From contig NC_132888.1 in the NCBI RefSeq assembly GCF_030463535.1, positions 973,772-1,037,771 on the forward strand: DNA of 64,000 nucleotides, in the 5' to 3' direction. This DNA comes from Salminus brasiliensis (taxonomy: Eukaryota; Chordata; Actinopteri; Characiformes; Bryconidae). The position numbers were made by a program, and so were the translations under genes. The notes below the pieces were generated by a model, which ran no database searches, was not told the DNA's origin, and saw only the letters and a program-made list of their open reading frames with translations. Positions 23,100 through 38,000 of the stretch are shown here, piece after piece. Each line of letters starts with the position of its first letter. The first letter of the stretch is position 1.

Positions 23100-26000
23100 G
23101 TAAGTTCCTGAGAGGAAAAACAGCTTTCCCGACTCTAATATGTGTGAAAACAGTCTTATTTTAGTTGTTTGAACATTTATCTCACTCGATAAACCGCTTA
23201 AGTCGAAGTATGAGCGTATAAATCGACTCTAATGTGAAGTTTTATCCGGGGCGGTCTCGCTGGCGGACGGTTAGCTTGGCTGGTTAGCTAGGTAGCAACA
23301 TGTCCGCAAAGTTGTGGCTCCGCGACCTGTTGCAGGTGAGGAGTTTGTATCTGAAGGGGGGCACTAGGATGACCACAGGTGGTGTTGAACTGCGCCTAAG
23401 ATGTAGAGGATGTGGAGCGGTTCGGTTCGTTTGCCGGGAGACGGTGCTGCCGCCGATAAAGCGAGGCTGGAGCGGCTTCCTCGCTCCTCTCACCCGGGGC
23501 AGCGGCTCCGGTCCGCGGGCTGCAGCTGCAGCGCCTGCGCCGTTTCCGCCGGGGCGGATAACTTTTCCTCTGGATAATAAAGCAGCTTAAGTTATTTCAC
23601 AGGACTCAGGGTTTCTGTCCAGCACTTATTTTACCTGGTTCTGTAATTTTAGTTAAAAATGTAACACAAACAACATGATTTGAGGGGCCCAGGAAGTGCG
23701 GTCCCTTGATTTGAGGGGTCCAGGAAGTGCGTCCCCTTGATTTGAGGGGTCCAGGAAGTGCGGTCCCTTGATTTGAGGGGCCCAGGAAGTGCGTCCCCTT
23801 GATTTGAGGGGCCCAGGAAGTGCGGTCCCTTGATTTGAGGGGTCCAGGAAGTGCGTCCCCTTGATTTGAGGGGTCCAGGAAGTGCGGTCCCTTGATTTGA
23901 GGGGCCCAGGAAGTGCGTCCCCTTGATTTGAGGGGTTCAAGGAGTGCGGTCCCTTGATTTTAGGGGCCCAGGAAGTGCGGTCCCTTGATTTGAGGGGTCC
24001 AGGAAGTGCGTCCCCTTGATTTGAGGGGTCCAGGAAGTGCGTCCCCTTGATTTGAGGGGTCCAGGAAGTGCGTCCCCTTGATTTGAGGGGTCCAGGAAGT
24101 GCGTCCCCTTGATTTGAGGGGTCCAGGAAGTGCGTCCCCTTGATTTGAGGGGTCCAGGAAGTGCGTCCCCTTGATTTGAGGGGTCCAGGAAGTGCGTCCC
24201 CTTGATTTGAGGGGTCCAGGAAGTGCGTCCCCTTGATTTGAGGGGCCCAGGAAGTGCGTTCCCTTGATTTGAGGGGCCCAGGAAGTGCGTTCCCTTGATT
24301 TGAGGGGCCCAGGAAGTGCGTCCCCTTGATTTGAGGGGCCCAGGGAGTGCGTCCCCATTGATTTGAGGGGCCCAGGGAGTGCGTCCCCTCGATTTGAGGG
24401 GCCCAGGGAGTGCGTCCCCTCGATTTGAGGGGCCCAGGGAGTGCGTCCCCTCGATTTGAGGGGCCCAGGGAGTGCGTCCCCTCGATTTGAGGGGCCCAGG
24501 GAGTGCGTCCCCTCGATTTGAGGGGCCCAGGAAGTGCGTCCCCTCGATTTGAGGGGCCCAGGGAGTGCGGTCCCTCGATTTGAGGGGCCCAGGAAGTGCG
24601 TCCCCTCGATTTGAGGGGGCCGAGGCAGCTCCTTCCCTTCAGGGTCTCAGTAATTTCCTCCCTTGGTTCCAAGGTAATCCAATCAGGGCCTTGAGTCCAG
24701 TTTCCAGTCCTGGGTTCTGTTCTGGCTGGAAGTTCAGGGAACAGGTAATGTGATTGATCAGGTGTCTCACCTACCAGTGATCACCAGGTCCAGCACTGGA
24801 GACTGGATTGGAGGTCCGGATGAGGGCCCGTGTGGGTACTGTGGTTTACTGGAGGTCTGGCTGAGCTGTAGTACGGGTCACGTTTCAGGGTCGGGGGGGG
24901 GGGGGGGAGTGTAATGCCGCCCGTCTCCAGTCCGGTTGGGTCGGGTTTAAAATGCCATGCGTGCCTTCTTCACTTACCTGAACGCCTCCTGTGTTTCTCT
25001 CTGCAGACGTTTGGAGGCGGATTTGTATCCTCTGGGATCCGGCTACGCCAGTGAAATAGAGTAAGCCTTACCTGTGCACACACCTGCCGTCGCTTCAGGG
25101 TCCGTATCCTTCAGGGGTGGGCAGTGGTGATGGTTTAGTGACCAGTCATGGGGTTTAGCGTGGGGCACTATATACTAGTTAAGTGAACATCAGCACCACC
25201 ACAAGCATTGCTCACCTTGTACACTAAATGGGCAAAAGTATTGGGACACCTGCTCATTCAGTGTTTCTGCTGAAATCAGGGATATTAAAGAGTTTCTCCT
25301 GCTTCTGTTGGAGTAACTGTCTCTACTGTCCAGAGAAGAAGACTATCTACTAGATTCTGGAGGAGGAACATTGCTGTGAGGATTTGATTGCTTTATCAAG
25401 AGCTTTAGTTAGGATGTTGGAGGAGGATAATGATGATGATGATGATGATCACCACCACCCAATAATCCCCAACTCATCCCATCCAAAAGTACTGGATGGA
25501 GCTCAATGCTGGGGGGCTTTATACCCCTCTAGCCCACGCCTGGCATTAGGCTCATGATGTTGATCTGCTCCAGAGAGTCCTATTCTATTGGCAGTACTTC
25601 TTCTCTACAGGGACTAGACAAGCTGTTGTGGTGCAACTTGAAGAAGTCAAATAGTCAATAAGAGATGTTTACCATGACTGAGCTGGTGTCCCAATACTTT
25701 TGTCAGTATAGTTTTAGCCCGTTTCTTAAGTATGACTCTGTTTCTTTGGATTGTGAAAGTTTCTAACCAAGCAGTGACTTCTGTTTTTCAGCAGCGTCCA
25801 TGATATTACAGTTGGCACAAAGGTATGTCCCCCTCCTCCCTCCTTTCATTTAATTCCTTGTGTTACTGACCGGTCATGTGCGGACCTGCCTCAGCGAAGC
25901 ATGCCCTCGTCTGCGTGCGTCTGATGGTTGTGAAACTCACTCCTGACTCGGACCCTGCAGGTTTAATGGTTTGCTGAGGTTGGTCTTCATGGTGGGGTGG

Positions 26001-29000
26001 GGGGTTTAGGACGAGGGCACGTTGTGGTGGTGACTGCTTTTCCGCCTCCTGCTGATCCTGAGACTTCAGTTCTGGTCGAAGGTCAATCAGATAGACCAGA
26101 GCTGTAAACACTTCAGTCGTGTAATGATTCAGTGAGGGCGAAGCTGAGAAAGACGAGCCAGTACTTGAGCCTGGTTTGGTGGAGCCTGTTTATCCCTATA
26201 GGTGCATTTAGTCAATGTCCCAAAACTTATGTCTCCAAAACAGCAAATTTAAATGAGAAGGAAACCTTAACTTTGAGTGGAAGTCGATGTAAAGGTTTTA
26301 TTCAGTCATTTTTTAATGCGTTTCTGTGCATTATTTCTTTATGATGATTAGATGCAGTTTTAGACTCATTTTAAGGGTGAAGGTAAAGGGGCTCTGATCG
26401 GTCACTGTATGGGTCCTGCATTTGACCCATCTGTGATAGTGACCACACGCTCACTAGTGAACTAGGGGCAGCCGATGAACGATGTGCAGCCAGCTCCAGC
26501 GCCCGGGGAGCAGAGAGGGTGAAGGGCTTGCTCAAGGGCCCAACAGTGGCAGCTTGCCGAGCACAGGAATCGAACCCACAACCCTGAGCTCTAACTGCTG
26601 AGCCACCACTGCCCCGCAAATGCAGTCCTCCACTACCAGACATTTTGCAGTTGAGATTCCCACATGTGAGGAATTTGCATGGGTCAACACATCCAGCAAG
26701 TGCAGTGGCTGAGCCTCGCCCTTCATCTTCTTGAGTATGTGTCCAGAAGCTTGAGCCTGGAGTAGGGTATACCCCATTCTTCATGCAGATCTGCTCGAGC
26801 CCAGTCATACTGGATGGTGAGCGTCTGTGAACTACCATTGGTTCAGTTCCAGATCTCTAGATTTTAATGGGGGTCTGAGCTACATTCATTTCCCCCTACA
26901 ACGTTACCTCCCTCCTGTTCAGGGTTTCCTCTCTCTGAACAGCCCGATCGGGATTCATGCCACATTTTTAATGTCAATCCAACTCTACAGTGGTCAGAAA
27001 TGTCCAAAAAGACTTTATAAATATGTTAATATTTATCATATAATTCAGAACACTTTACAAATGTCTAAATTAAATTAAATTAATGGCGCCCTATTGCGTG
27101 CACGTTGGTATAGGCGAGTGAGTCTTTTACCACAGTGTCTTCAGTCTTGCCACTCGAGCTATAAAGTCCTGTTTTTTGGAGTGTTGCAAAGACCGTTCAG
27201 TCAACAGGTTCTCCCATCTTTATGTAGGACTACTGGAGCTCTGAACATTTGGTTCTTTATTTTCCAGGCAGGGCTTTGTAGGTGTGCCCAATGTGATCAC
27301 AGTTGAGTTTATGATGCTCAGTTTTTAATGTTTAGTCTTTGGGTTTATTATAGGGCAGAAAGCTCTATAATAGCCCCAGCATATGATCAGTGCTGTGTGT
27401 TTATTTGAACCATAAAGAAGCAAAAGACTGACCGAAGTCTGAAACATAAGGGCTTAATGGGTCGCCACTGCTTGTTGCTGTGCTGTTCGTGCAGTTACGA
27501 CATGCTGGTGATTCAGTAATTGGTCTAAATCTGCCTTTGTATGATGTCTGCAGCGCTCAACGTACCTCTGTTGACCACAGCATACTCAGGGAAACATGAT
27601 GTAATTTGTTGCTGTCGTCATCAGCGGTCATTTTGTCCACCACTGCTTTAAAAAGCGCAATGATTTCCCAGTACGGTGGACATGCACACGTCTGGAGGAG
27701 CGATCAATACTAGCCGATGGCCTTGGCGGCTGTTAAAGCCGTTAAAGCCCCGTCTGGAATGTCTGAGGTTACATTCCTGTTCCTCCAGCCCTGTGATTCA
27801 ACATCAGCTCAGCAGTTTGTGATTCATCACAGGATGTAAACAAACCACCACCTGCAAACCTTCAGCTCTTACAGGCTGGTGTAGGAAACTGAAATGAGCT
27901 CGGTCAGCCCCACCATGCTTCTTGGTGACCTTTTAAAACTCTCAGGCTGATGGTGGGACGGAGCTTGGGTGTGTATCGGTCAGTGAAGTGTAATATTTGT
28001 ATTTGTAATTGCATTAAACATAATTTCACTCGTTAGATATTCTGCTCTGTGGGGACACCATAAATGCGTTAACCCGCATCCCTGTCTGTAAACTTATGTC
28101 AGTACTGGTGTTGCAGCTTCTGGCTACTGAGAGAACTGATAGAATTTAATGTAATTCTCATAAATATCTCAGTATGTGGGCTTTCAGATGGGGGAATTAT
28201 TGGTTGGGTAACCGCTTTCATAATTAAAATTTAGTATTAAATTAACAGTTTTTTTGCAAGTTAGTATTAAAGGTAGTCGTGTTAATGAAGGTGATCTGTT
28301 GGGGTTTATAAAAAAATAAGCATCAAGTCTTTAGGTTGGAAAGTTCACATGACTGGTAAAGTTAATAATTACACATTCAAATCATGTTTATTGTCGCATC
28401 ACATGACGGGTGTTAAAGGTGAGTGAGTAGTATAAACACTAGTAAAAGCATAGAAATACTGAATATTTACACCAACTAATGCAATACATACACATTATAC
28501 ACACTATCTACAAAATCACACTGGTTTAAACACTTAAATGTACAGCTTTTATATTATCATATATATTATTAAGACCCTGGATGGGCGTTTTCAGGTGTAG
28601 TGTGGGTGGGGAGAAGTCTTTATGGGTGCATTGTGACTGAGCCTAGCAGTTCCAGTAAGTGCAGGGTGCAGAGTGTTAACATGGGGTGGAGGTGTAATGA
28701 TGCAGATGAGGGGAGTGAGTTTCAAAGTGTAAAGCTTATGTAATTTATATATTTATTATGTATATTTGTTTTATAATAAAAAATCTCTACATTATTTAGA
28801 GAAGACACTGGATGAGTGTGCTTAGCAGTTCCAGTAAGTGCAGGGTGCGGCGTGTTAATATGGGGTGGAGGTGTAATGATGCAGATGAGGGGTGAAGTCA
28901 GCAGGTTTATTACAGTAAAAAAAAATCAAGTCAGTTTCAAAGTGTGAAACTTATTATATAATTCTACACCCATAATCTCACACCTTTGAGTGATTTGCCC

Positions 29001-32000
29001 TAGCATGTATGTTGATCAGTTACACTGTAGCTGTTAACCGGGCCAGTGCACCCCCTAGTGGTTGCAAATTCAGATCACTTTCAGACTGCTGGTAAAATTC
29101 TTTTGAAGGTGATTTTCAGCCCTGATGCTGTTTGTTCTGATTGGACTGTTTTCTGACATTTCTTAATCACACAGTTCAGGGCTGTAGGTGTTAACTAGAC
29201 AGGAAATATTACTGCTTAGGTTTACCATCCAAGTTAAAGATCTGCTTTACAATAGGAATGAGGCTGTTTTGGGGAATTTTAGGCAACCAGCACAACTGAG
29301 ATGAGCAATTTGGCAATATCCTTTAAAGGCTTGAGCCTGTTGGGTTATCTTAAGCTCCTCATAAAGACATTGTTTTTTATTTATTTAATTGATTAAACTT
29401 CAATAATGGAGAGAAAGTACTTTGTTGACATGATTGTTAAATCTGATTATAGAAAGTAAATAGTGGTCAGATTAAATATGGTTAGGCAGCTATATAGTAG
29501 ATATAGTAGTTCAGTACCCTGATTGTGTGGATGATGCTCTTCTGCTGTCCCCTTATCCTGGTCTCAGGGGTCCACAGCCTATTCAAACACTGGGCACAAA
29601 GCAGGAATGCACCCTGGACTGGTTGTCAGTCCATCACAGGACTGTTTGGGCTATGATATTTGGTCATGTCGTAATACACAAAGCTTTTCTGAGCATATCG
29701 AGGGTATCGGTGCTTGAGCGCTGATCATTTGCATGTTTCATAATGAGCAGTGTAGTTGGACTGGTTTCTGTGGTTGATGTGCAGCACGTTTTTAAATGGA
29801 AATCACTACTCAGAACGGGACAGAATTTAAATAGTTTAAGAATCTGTGGCTGCTGATGCTGCTCTGTCTGATCATGTATGTCATAATTAATATTGAGATA
29901 AATATATATCGCCCAGCCCTACAACCTGATATTACTAAAGAAGTCCCTGAAGAAACAGCTTTTGCTCACATGATGGTTTTCTGGGTCCGTTGCTGACTGT
30001 TCAGTAGTGAGCCACATATGGATAAGCTGTCCTCATGGTTTTTAGACTTCATGGAGGCGCTTTAGCCCCCAGGCCTTCGTTTGTGACCGTGCTCAGCAGT
30101 GTAGAAACACAGGAAGGAAACGCTCAGAGGCTGGATGACTTGCTCGAAACAATGGGGCGTCTCCAACAAGAATAGACAGGAGTATCTCAGCATGCGGCGA
30201 AACACGATTCAGCTCGGAGGAATGTGAGGACGTTGCCCCCCCCCCCCCCTTCTTATTATTTTTTTTAAACTGATGAAGGAAACCAGAACCACAGCGCCCA
30301 CGTCACCGTCCAGCCTGCCTTCCCTCTTCCTCCCCGTGTGTTTTCCCTCGCTCTGTACAGCTCCAGCTGTGTTTTTGCTTTCAGATAGTGGCCGGCTTCC
30401 TCCCTCTTGAACCTGCAATCAGAGTGGAGGATCAGGAGGGGATTGTGCAGATGGCTTCCAGGGTGTGGTGGCGTTATGGCGGAGTATCGCTCTAATATTT
30501 GGTGCCAATACTTTTATAGGTATTTGGAGCTTGGTGCTGATCCTGATCTCTGCTCTTAGCTGTGCGTGTCGGTCTGTTAGAACTGATTTGGTAGAATTAC
30601 AAGGCAAATAAAAACAAACAGTACATTAAACCGTAAATAAAAACTACAGTGTAGCAGATCATGGTACAAAAGCATGAGCTTATTACTTTTGAGTATTTTA
30701 CATGCTACAGAAGTTTTGGAACATGGCTCATGTTTATCTGCTCGAGTCAAGTTCTATTGGATGTAAAAAGCAGTGTAAATCATTAATAACTAATAACACT
30801 CCTACAGAAAGTGGTGGTGGTTCTCCATCACAGTGTTAATCATTAGAACATCTCCAAAGTTCTCCTCATGGAGTCTAGTGTTATTTAGAGTCCTCCTATC
30901 AACACCTGGTTTGGTGGTAAATCAGGGCTTAATGATGGTGAATCAGGTGAGCTGCTGCTGCTGCTGCTGATGGAGTTGAACACATCCTCCACACTGTGCT
31001 GGCTGGACTGGGGGGCGTCCAGGAGAACCCTGGAGGAACCGAGCTCTGTTCTTCAGACTAGCTCACCAACAAGATCTCACTACTTTCTTTCTTCAGAATG
31101 AGAAGCTCTTGTTTCTCCTTTTTACTGGATTTATGTTCAGCTGCTTTATCTGTTCTGATGAGATCTGGAGCTTCTACAGTAGAACCCTCTCACTGCTGAA
31201 TAATAATGGTTAGGGGGCTCTAACATCTGTACAGTTCTGGTGGACAGATGTTTAATTGATTTCTGACCTCACAACTCAACTATTTGTTCAGAATGGTGTT
31301 GTTTCCATATATAGACTCAGCGGTGAGTTATTGTAAAACGTAAACACGTTTACCTGCAGCCCTGAGGGTGAAGCCAGGAATATGCAGTATCCATGATCTG
31401 GGCTCCTGAAATGGGAGGGAAAGGCCAGTCAGAAGTCCAGTGCTCTAACAATGCTGTCCTTTGGGCTGGAACAGAACGCACATTGTGGCTCTGGAGAGTA
31501 AAGGGCTTTAGTTTATCCAGGGCATGTGACCACTCCAGCAGACTCTCTCCATCTTGAAGTGGTTTATTAAGAGACTGATGCTGAATGATTAGCTCTCTAA
31601 GCGAGCGGCCGCAGCTTTGGCTTCGAGTGACTGGCTTTGTTGCGTACGGATGGACACAGCTGCCTCTGTGTCCCCCTACTGTTAACTCATAGCGAGACCG
31701 CCACAGAGAACATGCAGCTTAGTGAGCGGTTTGTAGGTGCGCTATAAAGGCCTGTTTTACAGTGGAAATAAATGGTGTGATATTTAATAAATGTCTAAAT
31801 GGTTTCCACAATTAAAAGGTTTCTTTTATTACGGAGATAAGTGTATTCACACTTGTTTTAAGGACAAACAGTGGCAACTTGGCTCACCCAAGTGAACCCA
31901 ACACACTAATCACGAGTTACCACTGCCCAAATTTAGGGTCATGTGACTTAGCCCCCCCCCCCCCTTATGTTCCTCCAGGACTGCATGTTTATGGCAGATG

Positions 32001-35000
32001 ATTTTTATTTTTGATTAATATTGATCTTGGAGATGGGCATAATTTCTTATAGTTCAATAAAATATATTGAAATGCCTTTTTGAGTGTTGATGGTCAGTAC
32101 TGGGAAACTGCACGATTAATTAGTGTAATTAGTCCTGTGTGGGAGTTTGGATGGTAAAATCTGCTGGTGAATTTAGTTTCATGACAAAATATTGATATTG
32201 ATCTCAAAGCCAAAATATAGAATTTGCCACATTCCTGGACATTAATTTTTAGGAGCAAACTATTCTAACAGGGCATTTTCATGTCTCAATTTCTGCTAAT
32301 GTACACATCTTGGCTTCAAAACAAAACTCATAATAAATGAGCCTTAACTATGCGATGTTTGCCTCAGCATTTATTGAATTATTAATTTTATTATTATTAT
32401 TTAGTTTAATGAGCTTCACCTGTTTATTGGGAGTGGTTCCTGCTCGTGTTCTGGTTCTGTAGGGCTGGTTTTGTTCTAGCTGGCTGGTCTCTAAGCTCTT
32501 ACACTGTTTGTGAACTTGGAGGAAATCTCATTTCCTTCTAACCTTGTTTGGTGGTCAGTTTTAAAGCTGCAGCGCAGTTTTCTCGAGGGTGGTTTTAGAC
32601 CGTATTCGTGTGCATTAAATCTTAGTTTTTTGAAAGCCTGCACTTTATTAAATGAAGAAAACATTTAAATAATGACTACCTGTTTACTGTCACTTAGTGT
32701 CATTTACTCATATTTCTATAATTTAGTAAGCAGTGAAGTATCTAAAGGCCATAATTAATTTAAATGTGTAGATCCAGTTCTTGATTGGTTGGGTCTCAAT
32801 TGACTGACAGTAAAGTCTTTGTTCTTTTAAAGGGAAGTTGATAGTTCTCTGCATAACTCTGGGGTTGGGATGGACCTTTAGAGAGAGTATTTGGTGTGCA
32901 GTGGCTCCGGGTGGGTTTTTCGTTTCTCTGTCGTGCCCTGCATGTAATTTTAAGGATCTGTAATCGCACATTTTTAAACTTCTGAGGGAGCTTATAACCA
33001 CTAGCTGCTCAAAAGAGGCTCGGCCTGGATCTCTGTAAAGCGGCTTTGTGACATTCGTCGTGAAACGCCTTTAGAAATAAATCTGAATTGAATTTGAATT
33101 ACAGAGCTTCTGTGTTCTGTTTCTGTTCTCCATCGTTGAGTGGGTTTGGATTCTGAAGAAAGTTACCCAGTCAGAATCTGCTCTCATCCTGAACATTTAA
33201 TTATTCAGAGAACTTTGAAATATTGCTGGCCTGAAGTCAGCGTGTGTAATCGGGTGACACGCTTGCTTCCAGGCCGATAATGAGGGAGTACATCTGTACT
33301 GTGTGTTTACTGACCTTCTGGTTTGGTCTGTATTGAGGATTTTCCTGGTCTTTAGAAGTGTGTTGTGTGGTTGGATGCAGGTCAGATCTAGAGCTGGGCA
33401 ATATGACTATTTAATCGTATCGTGATAAATGTTTATCAGTGATAACAATAAGCTTTTCTAATCATATGGAGGAGACTGTTGGAGCTTAATAAACACTGAT
33501 CAGCTGCAGGTTTCATTACTAACAGTGTGATTAGACTGGGTTAATTAGATGAAGAGCAGCAGATGTTGAGTAGAAATCACTGTATTCAGTATGGAAGAGG
33601 ATCTGAATAGTAGTTTATAAGAATTTTTAGTCTGTGGTAAATATCATGTATCGCAAAAAAGTTTATCATGATATAGTATTTTTATCATATCGCCCAGCCC
33701 TAGTCAGATCTGCTGAAACGACAAAAAAAACGCTGTTGAGTGTTTGAATTTGAGTCACTTTCCTTACTGAAGTACTGTGATGACACGAGACTCTCTCTCA
33801 ATCTGAATTTCTCCTTGTCTCCATTTCAGAGGGGATCAGACGAACTCTTTTCCTCCTGCATATCTAACGGACCATATATCATGAGCTCAGGAGCAGGTAT
33901 GTGCTGGCGTGGGGAAAACACCCTCCAGAACCAGACTCTCTTCCTTGTCTTCAGTCTTTTCTGCACTTTGCACTGCTTATCAACTTTGGCAGTCTTTGAT
34001 ATAGTTGGTCTTTGTCCTTCAGCAAATGGGAATGACAGTAAAAAGTTCAAAGGGGACATCAGGAGCCCAGGCGTTCCATCTAGAGTCATCCACGTTCGCA
34101 AGTTGCCCAACGACATAAACGAAGCAGAGGTGATTTCCCTGGGGCTCCCATTCGGCAAAGTGACAAACCTGCTGATGCTCAAGGGGAAGAACCAGGTAAG
34201 CGTGTGGTTTCAGTGGTACAAAATGAGTGTGAAGCCCTTTTCACACCAGACTCGTATACGCCTTGGGTCTATTTTTGATGTGTTTTAGTGTTTTTTTTTA
34301 GGCAGGAACATGGAAAGATGGAGTATTCCTGCTAAAATTTTAATATAGGCCATTTGCAATGGAAATTATTCTCCCCCACTGCAGATCTCTGCTAGCAAAT
34401 TGTACAAACTTTCAGCTGGAACAAGTGGTTTCTTCAAATTTATCACAAATACCACTTTTATTGGCAACCACAGTCTCAATTATTCCAGACCCCGGCTTCT
34501 GGCAGCGTTCCTGAGGAATCCTCATTGCCCGTATCCTCTAGTGGACTAGTGAGATTTTCTATGGGGTTCAAATAGAGCTGGGCGATATTGGAAAAAAATT
34601 ATCACGAAATTTAAAGACATTTTTTACAATATACAATATTATCAGTGTTTTGTCATGTAGACACATGCACCAACAGCACACTTTTAAAACTGCTGTCCAA
34701 ATACTTTCCCATACTGATCACCATAATTCTACTCAAAATATGCTGCACTCAAATAAATAGGGTTGGTTACACGGTTTGTAAGGAAGCGTGCAGATAATCA
34801 ATATTCTTTAATCAGACAATATCCATGATATATATTTATAAAAGCATATCGTTTACCACAATAACATTTATAACGATACGATAAAAGCCTTTCCAGAATC
34901 TTTCAGGACTTCTAAAACCAAGCCTTGGTGGACTTTGAGGTATGTTTGGGATTATGGTCCTGATAGAAGGTACAGTGATACTCAAGCTTCAGCTTCCTCG

Positions 35001-38000
35001 CATAAGGCCTGATGTAGGATTTCCTGATACCTGATTGGCTCCATCTTGCCCTCCACATACTGCAGGTTTCCAGTGCCAGAAAAAGCAAGGCAGCCCCAGA
35101 GCCACGGCCATGCTTCACTGTAGACAGGGTGTTCTGTACAGACGGTGTTAAATAGCCAGTATTGGCCCAGTAGTACACACAGCGGGTCACTCCTAGTGTG
35201 AAATGGGCTTAAGTAAGACCAACATACCACTTTCTTCAGAGCTTTCTTCAGTGATCCAAAAGCTAGGCTTTTAAATGCAGCTTATTTTCCACTAGTGAAT
35301 CTACTTCTGTTGCAAATGAGCCTTCCTGGAGAGAGTTCTGATGGTGGTTCTGCAGGAAAACCACTGGGTCAGCTTTGGTTAAATCTGTTCTGTCTTTGAC
35401 CTTTCTGTACTCAGGCTTTTCTGGAGATGAACACTGAAGAGTCCGCTCAGACGATGGTCAGCTACTACTCCTCAGTCACCCCCGTCATCCGAAACCACCC
35501 GGTCTTCATGCAGTACTCCAATCACAAGGAGCTGAAGACTGACAACTCGCCAAACCAAGTGGTGAGTCGGAGCGAATGACTGGTTCTGGGTTGAGCTCCG
35601 TTGGAAGACCAGTCTTTATGAATCTTAAAGCATGTTGCAGCGTGTTGATGGTTGACGTTCTGTCCTGTAGAGGGCGCAGGCAGCACTGCAGGCAGTGAAC
35701 GCAGTCCAGACGGGCAGCATGTCTCTGAGCAGTGTGGACGGAGGGTCCGGGGCCCAGAGCCCTGTGCTCAGAGTGATTGTGGAGAATCTCTTCTACCCGG
35801 TTACTCTGGATGTCCTGCATCAGGTACTTGGTGTGCAGCTGGTAAAGCTGCTGGTAATTTCTACAGTCTTGGCCAATGAATGCAGTGTGAGCAGTCTAGC
35901 AATTCTGAGAGCTCTATTGTTTACAGTCTTTCAGTTCAGCAAATTTTTAATGCAGTTATGGAGCAGAATTCACATAGTACAAATGTTAAGATTGGTGGAA
36001 ATGAAGATTATCTTAACTTTTGTTAAGAATAGTTTAACTTTTTTAATTTTGTAATTTAAAAAATAAATGTTATTTATTGCTCTTTGGGTATAACTAGGAC
36101 CATGATCTCAATTTCGTTCCACCCCATGTACCACGTGATGCAAATGAGTCTCCTTGAATCCTTGAAATATTCAAATGACTTCTATTCTCAGGTCACATTA
36201 CACAGGTGTGAAAGTGAGTGGAAAAACTTGGTGTCATCATCCCTCACAGCACTAAAAGGAACACATTTACTAAATAGAAATACTGAATATTTACACTAAC
36301 ATACTACACACACACTATACACACTCTCTGTTTATGATGTTGGTTTACAAACACTGCTTTAAGCAGGTCAATGTACAGGTTTGATAGAATCTGAATGTTC
36401 ACGTTCTTTACAAAAGACATGGGGATTGGTGGAAATTCAGGTGTAGTGTGGGTGGGGAAAAGTCTTTGTGGGCGCTGTGATTGTACCTGGGGTTTTCTGT
36501 AAATAACTGACTGCCTTACACTGGCTGCAGGATGTCAGATGGCATTACTTTAGCAGAATTACTGAAGTTGAGTAGGATTAAAAATATTCAACCATTTAAC
36601 CTAACTCGATAATTTAGAGGTTTCCTCCATAGTCACGTCTAGCTCTGGTTTACTGACTGATGGTCTGTATGTAATTAGATTTTTCCTGCATTTCTTTTTT
36701 TAATGAAAGTTTATACAGTTGCTTTTACTTTATTAAAAGCTGTATAATGCAGCATAAGCCTTCATTACACCTGATCTGCTTAAAGAACCAGTATGGTAAT
36801 TGGCACAGCCCTGCCATACTGGGGTTATAGCTCTGCATGCTGGAATGTCGATGGCTAGATATTGAGCTGTTTGTTACAGGCCTTTGCAAAGACCAACACT
36901 GATGGACTGATGAACAAATGAAATCTGATGTTTTCGTGGTTTTGTAGATATTTTCCAAGTTCGGCACGGTGCTGAAGATCATAACCTTCACCAAAAATAA
37001 CCAGTTCCAGGCTCTAGTTCAGTATGCAGACGCCATGACCGCCCAGCACGCCAGACTGGTGAGTACTGCAGCAGCTGTTTAATGCAGGAGTGTTTTGCCA
37101 GTTGTTGGGAAGATGATGGAAATTACATTTTAGGAATGAAAGTAATGGTTACCAGAATCTCATTTATAACCCTTACCCCATTGTGGTACCTTATCCAAGA
37201 TGTATTATAATGCAGTTCTAGTGTTTTATACACATACGTGCTCAGATCTGTAATGTAGGCATCTTGTTTTTGCAGTGAAGCAAAAAGGGTAATATTTGGG
37301 GTGAGAATTTGCATTACTTGTTAGGCTTATAGTTTCAGTGCAGTGAGTTTGTGTATGATTATTGTTAATCCATCCTTTGTGTCTCAGGCTAAGTGTAGAT
37401 CAAAAAGTGAGACTGCTCCATTAATATGGGTATTTCATGCATTTTGAGGGATTAAGCACAAATGTCTCATCATATGTGTTTCTAGTCTCTAGATGGACAG
37501 AACATCTACAATGCCTGCTGCACCCTGCGCATCGGTTTCTCTAAGCTAACCAGTCTGAACGTCAAGTACAACAACGACAAGAGCAGAGACTACACTCGCC
37601 CGGATCTGCCCACGGGTGACAGCCAGCCCGCTCTCGACCCTCAGGCCATGGCTGCCACCGCCTTCAGTAAGAGCTCCCGTAAAACTGGATCAGTGCTGCT
37701 CCCAGACTGATGTTTGTGCAAGTAGCCAAGAGGAAAAGTTGATTTCTCGGTTTGCTCTCTTCTGTCTTGCAGCAGCTCCTGGTATAATCTCAGCAGCTCC
37801 TTATGCAGGTGCTCATGGGTTCCCCCCTACGTTTGCTATCCAGCAGGCAGCAGGTCAGTCTCCACCTGAACTCTGAACGTTGGAGCTATGAGGCTTCTGT
37901 CTTGCACTGTGTAGAAATCTTTAACAGATGTGCTTATGCTTTCTGGCACTATTAGTTATCTATAAACGGCAACACTATACACTATGGTCAAAATTATTGG

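Noticed and set aside
23653..24672. 339-aa minus-strand repeat protein
   Set aside because: A 31-bp minisatellite without stops read through; the 31-aa period equals three DNA units. No start context, homology or exon structure.
35652..36054. Open frames overlapping ptbp1 exon 6 and reading into intron 6
   Set aside because: Only 35671-35823 is exonic: the donor GTACTT and continuation at 36948 keep the PTB reading frame.
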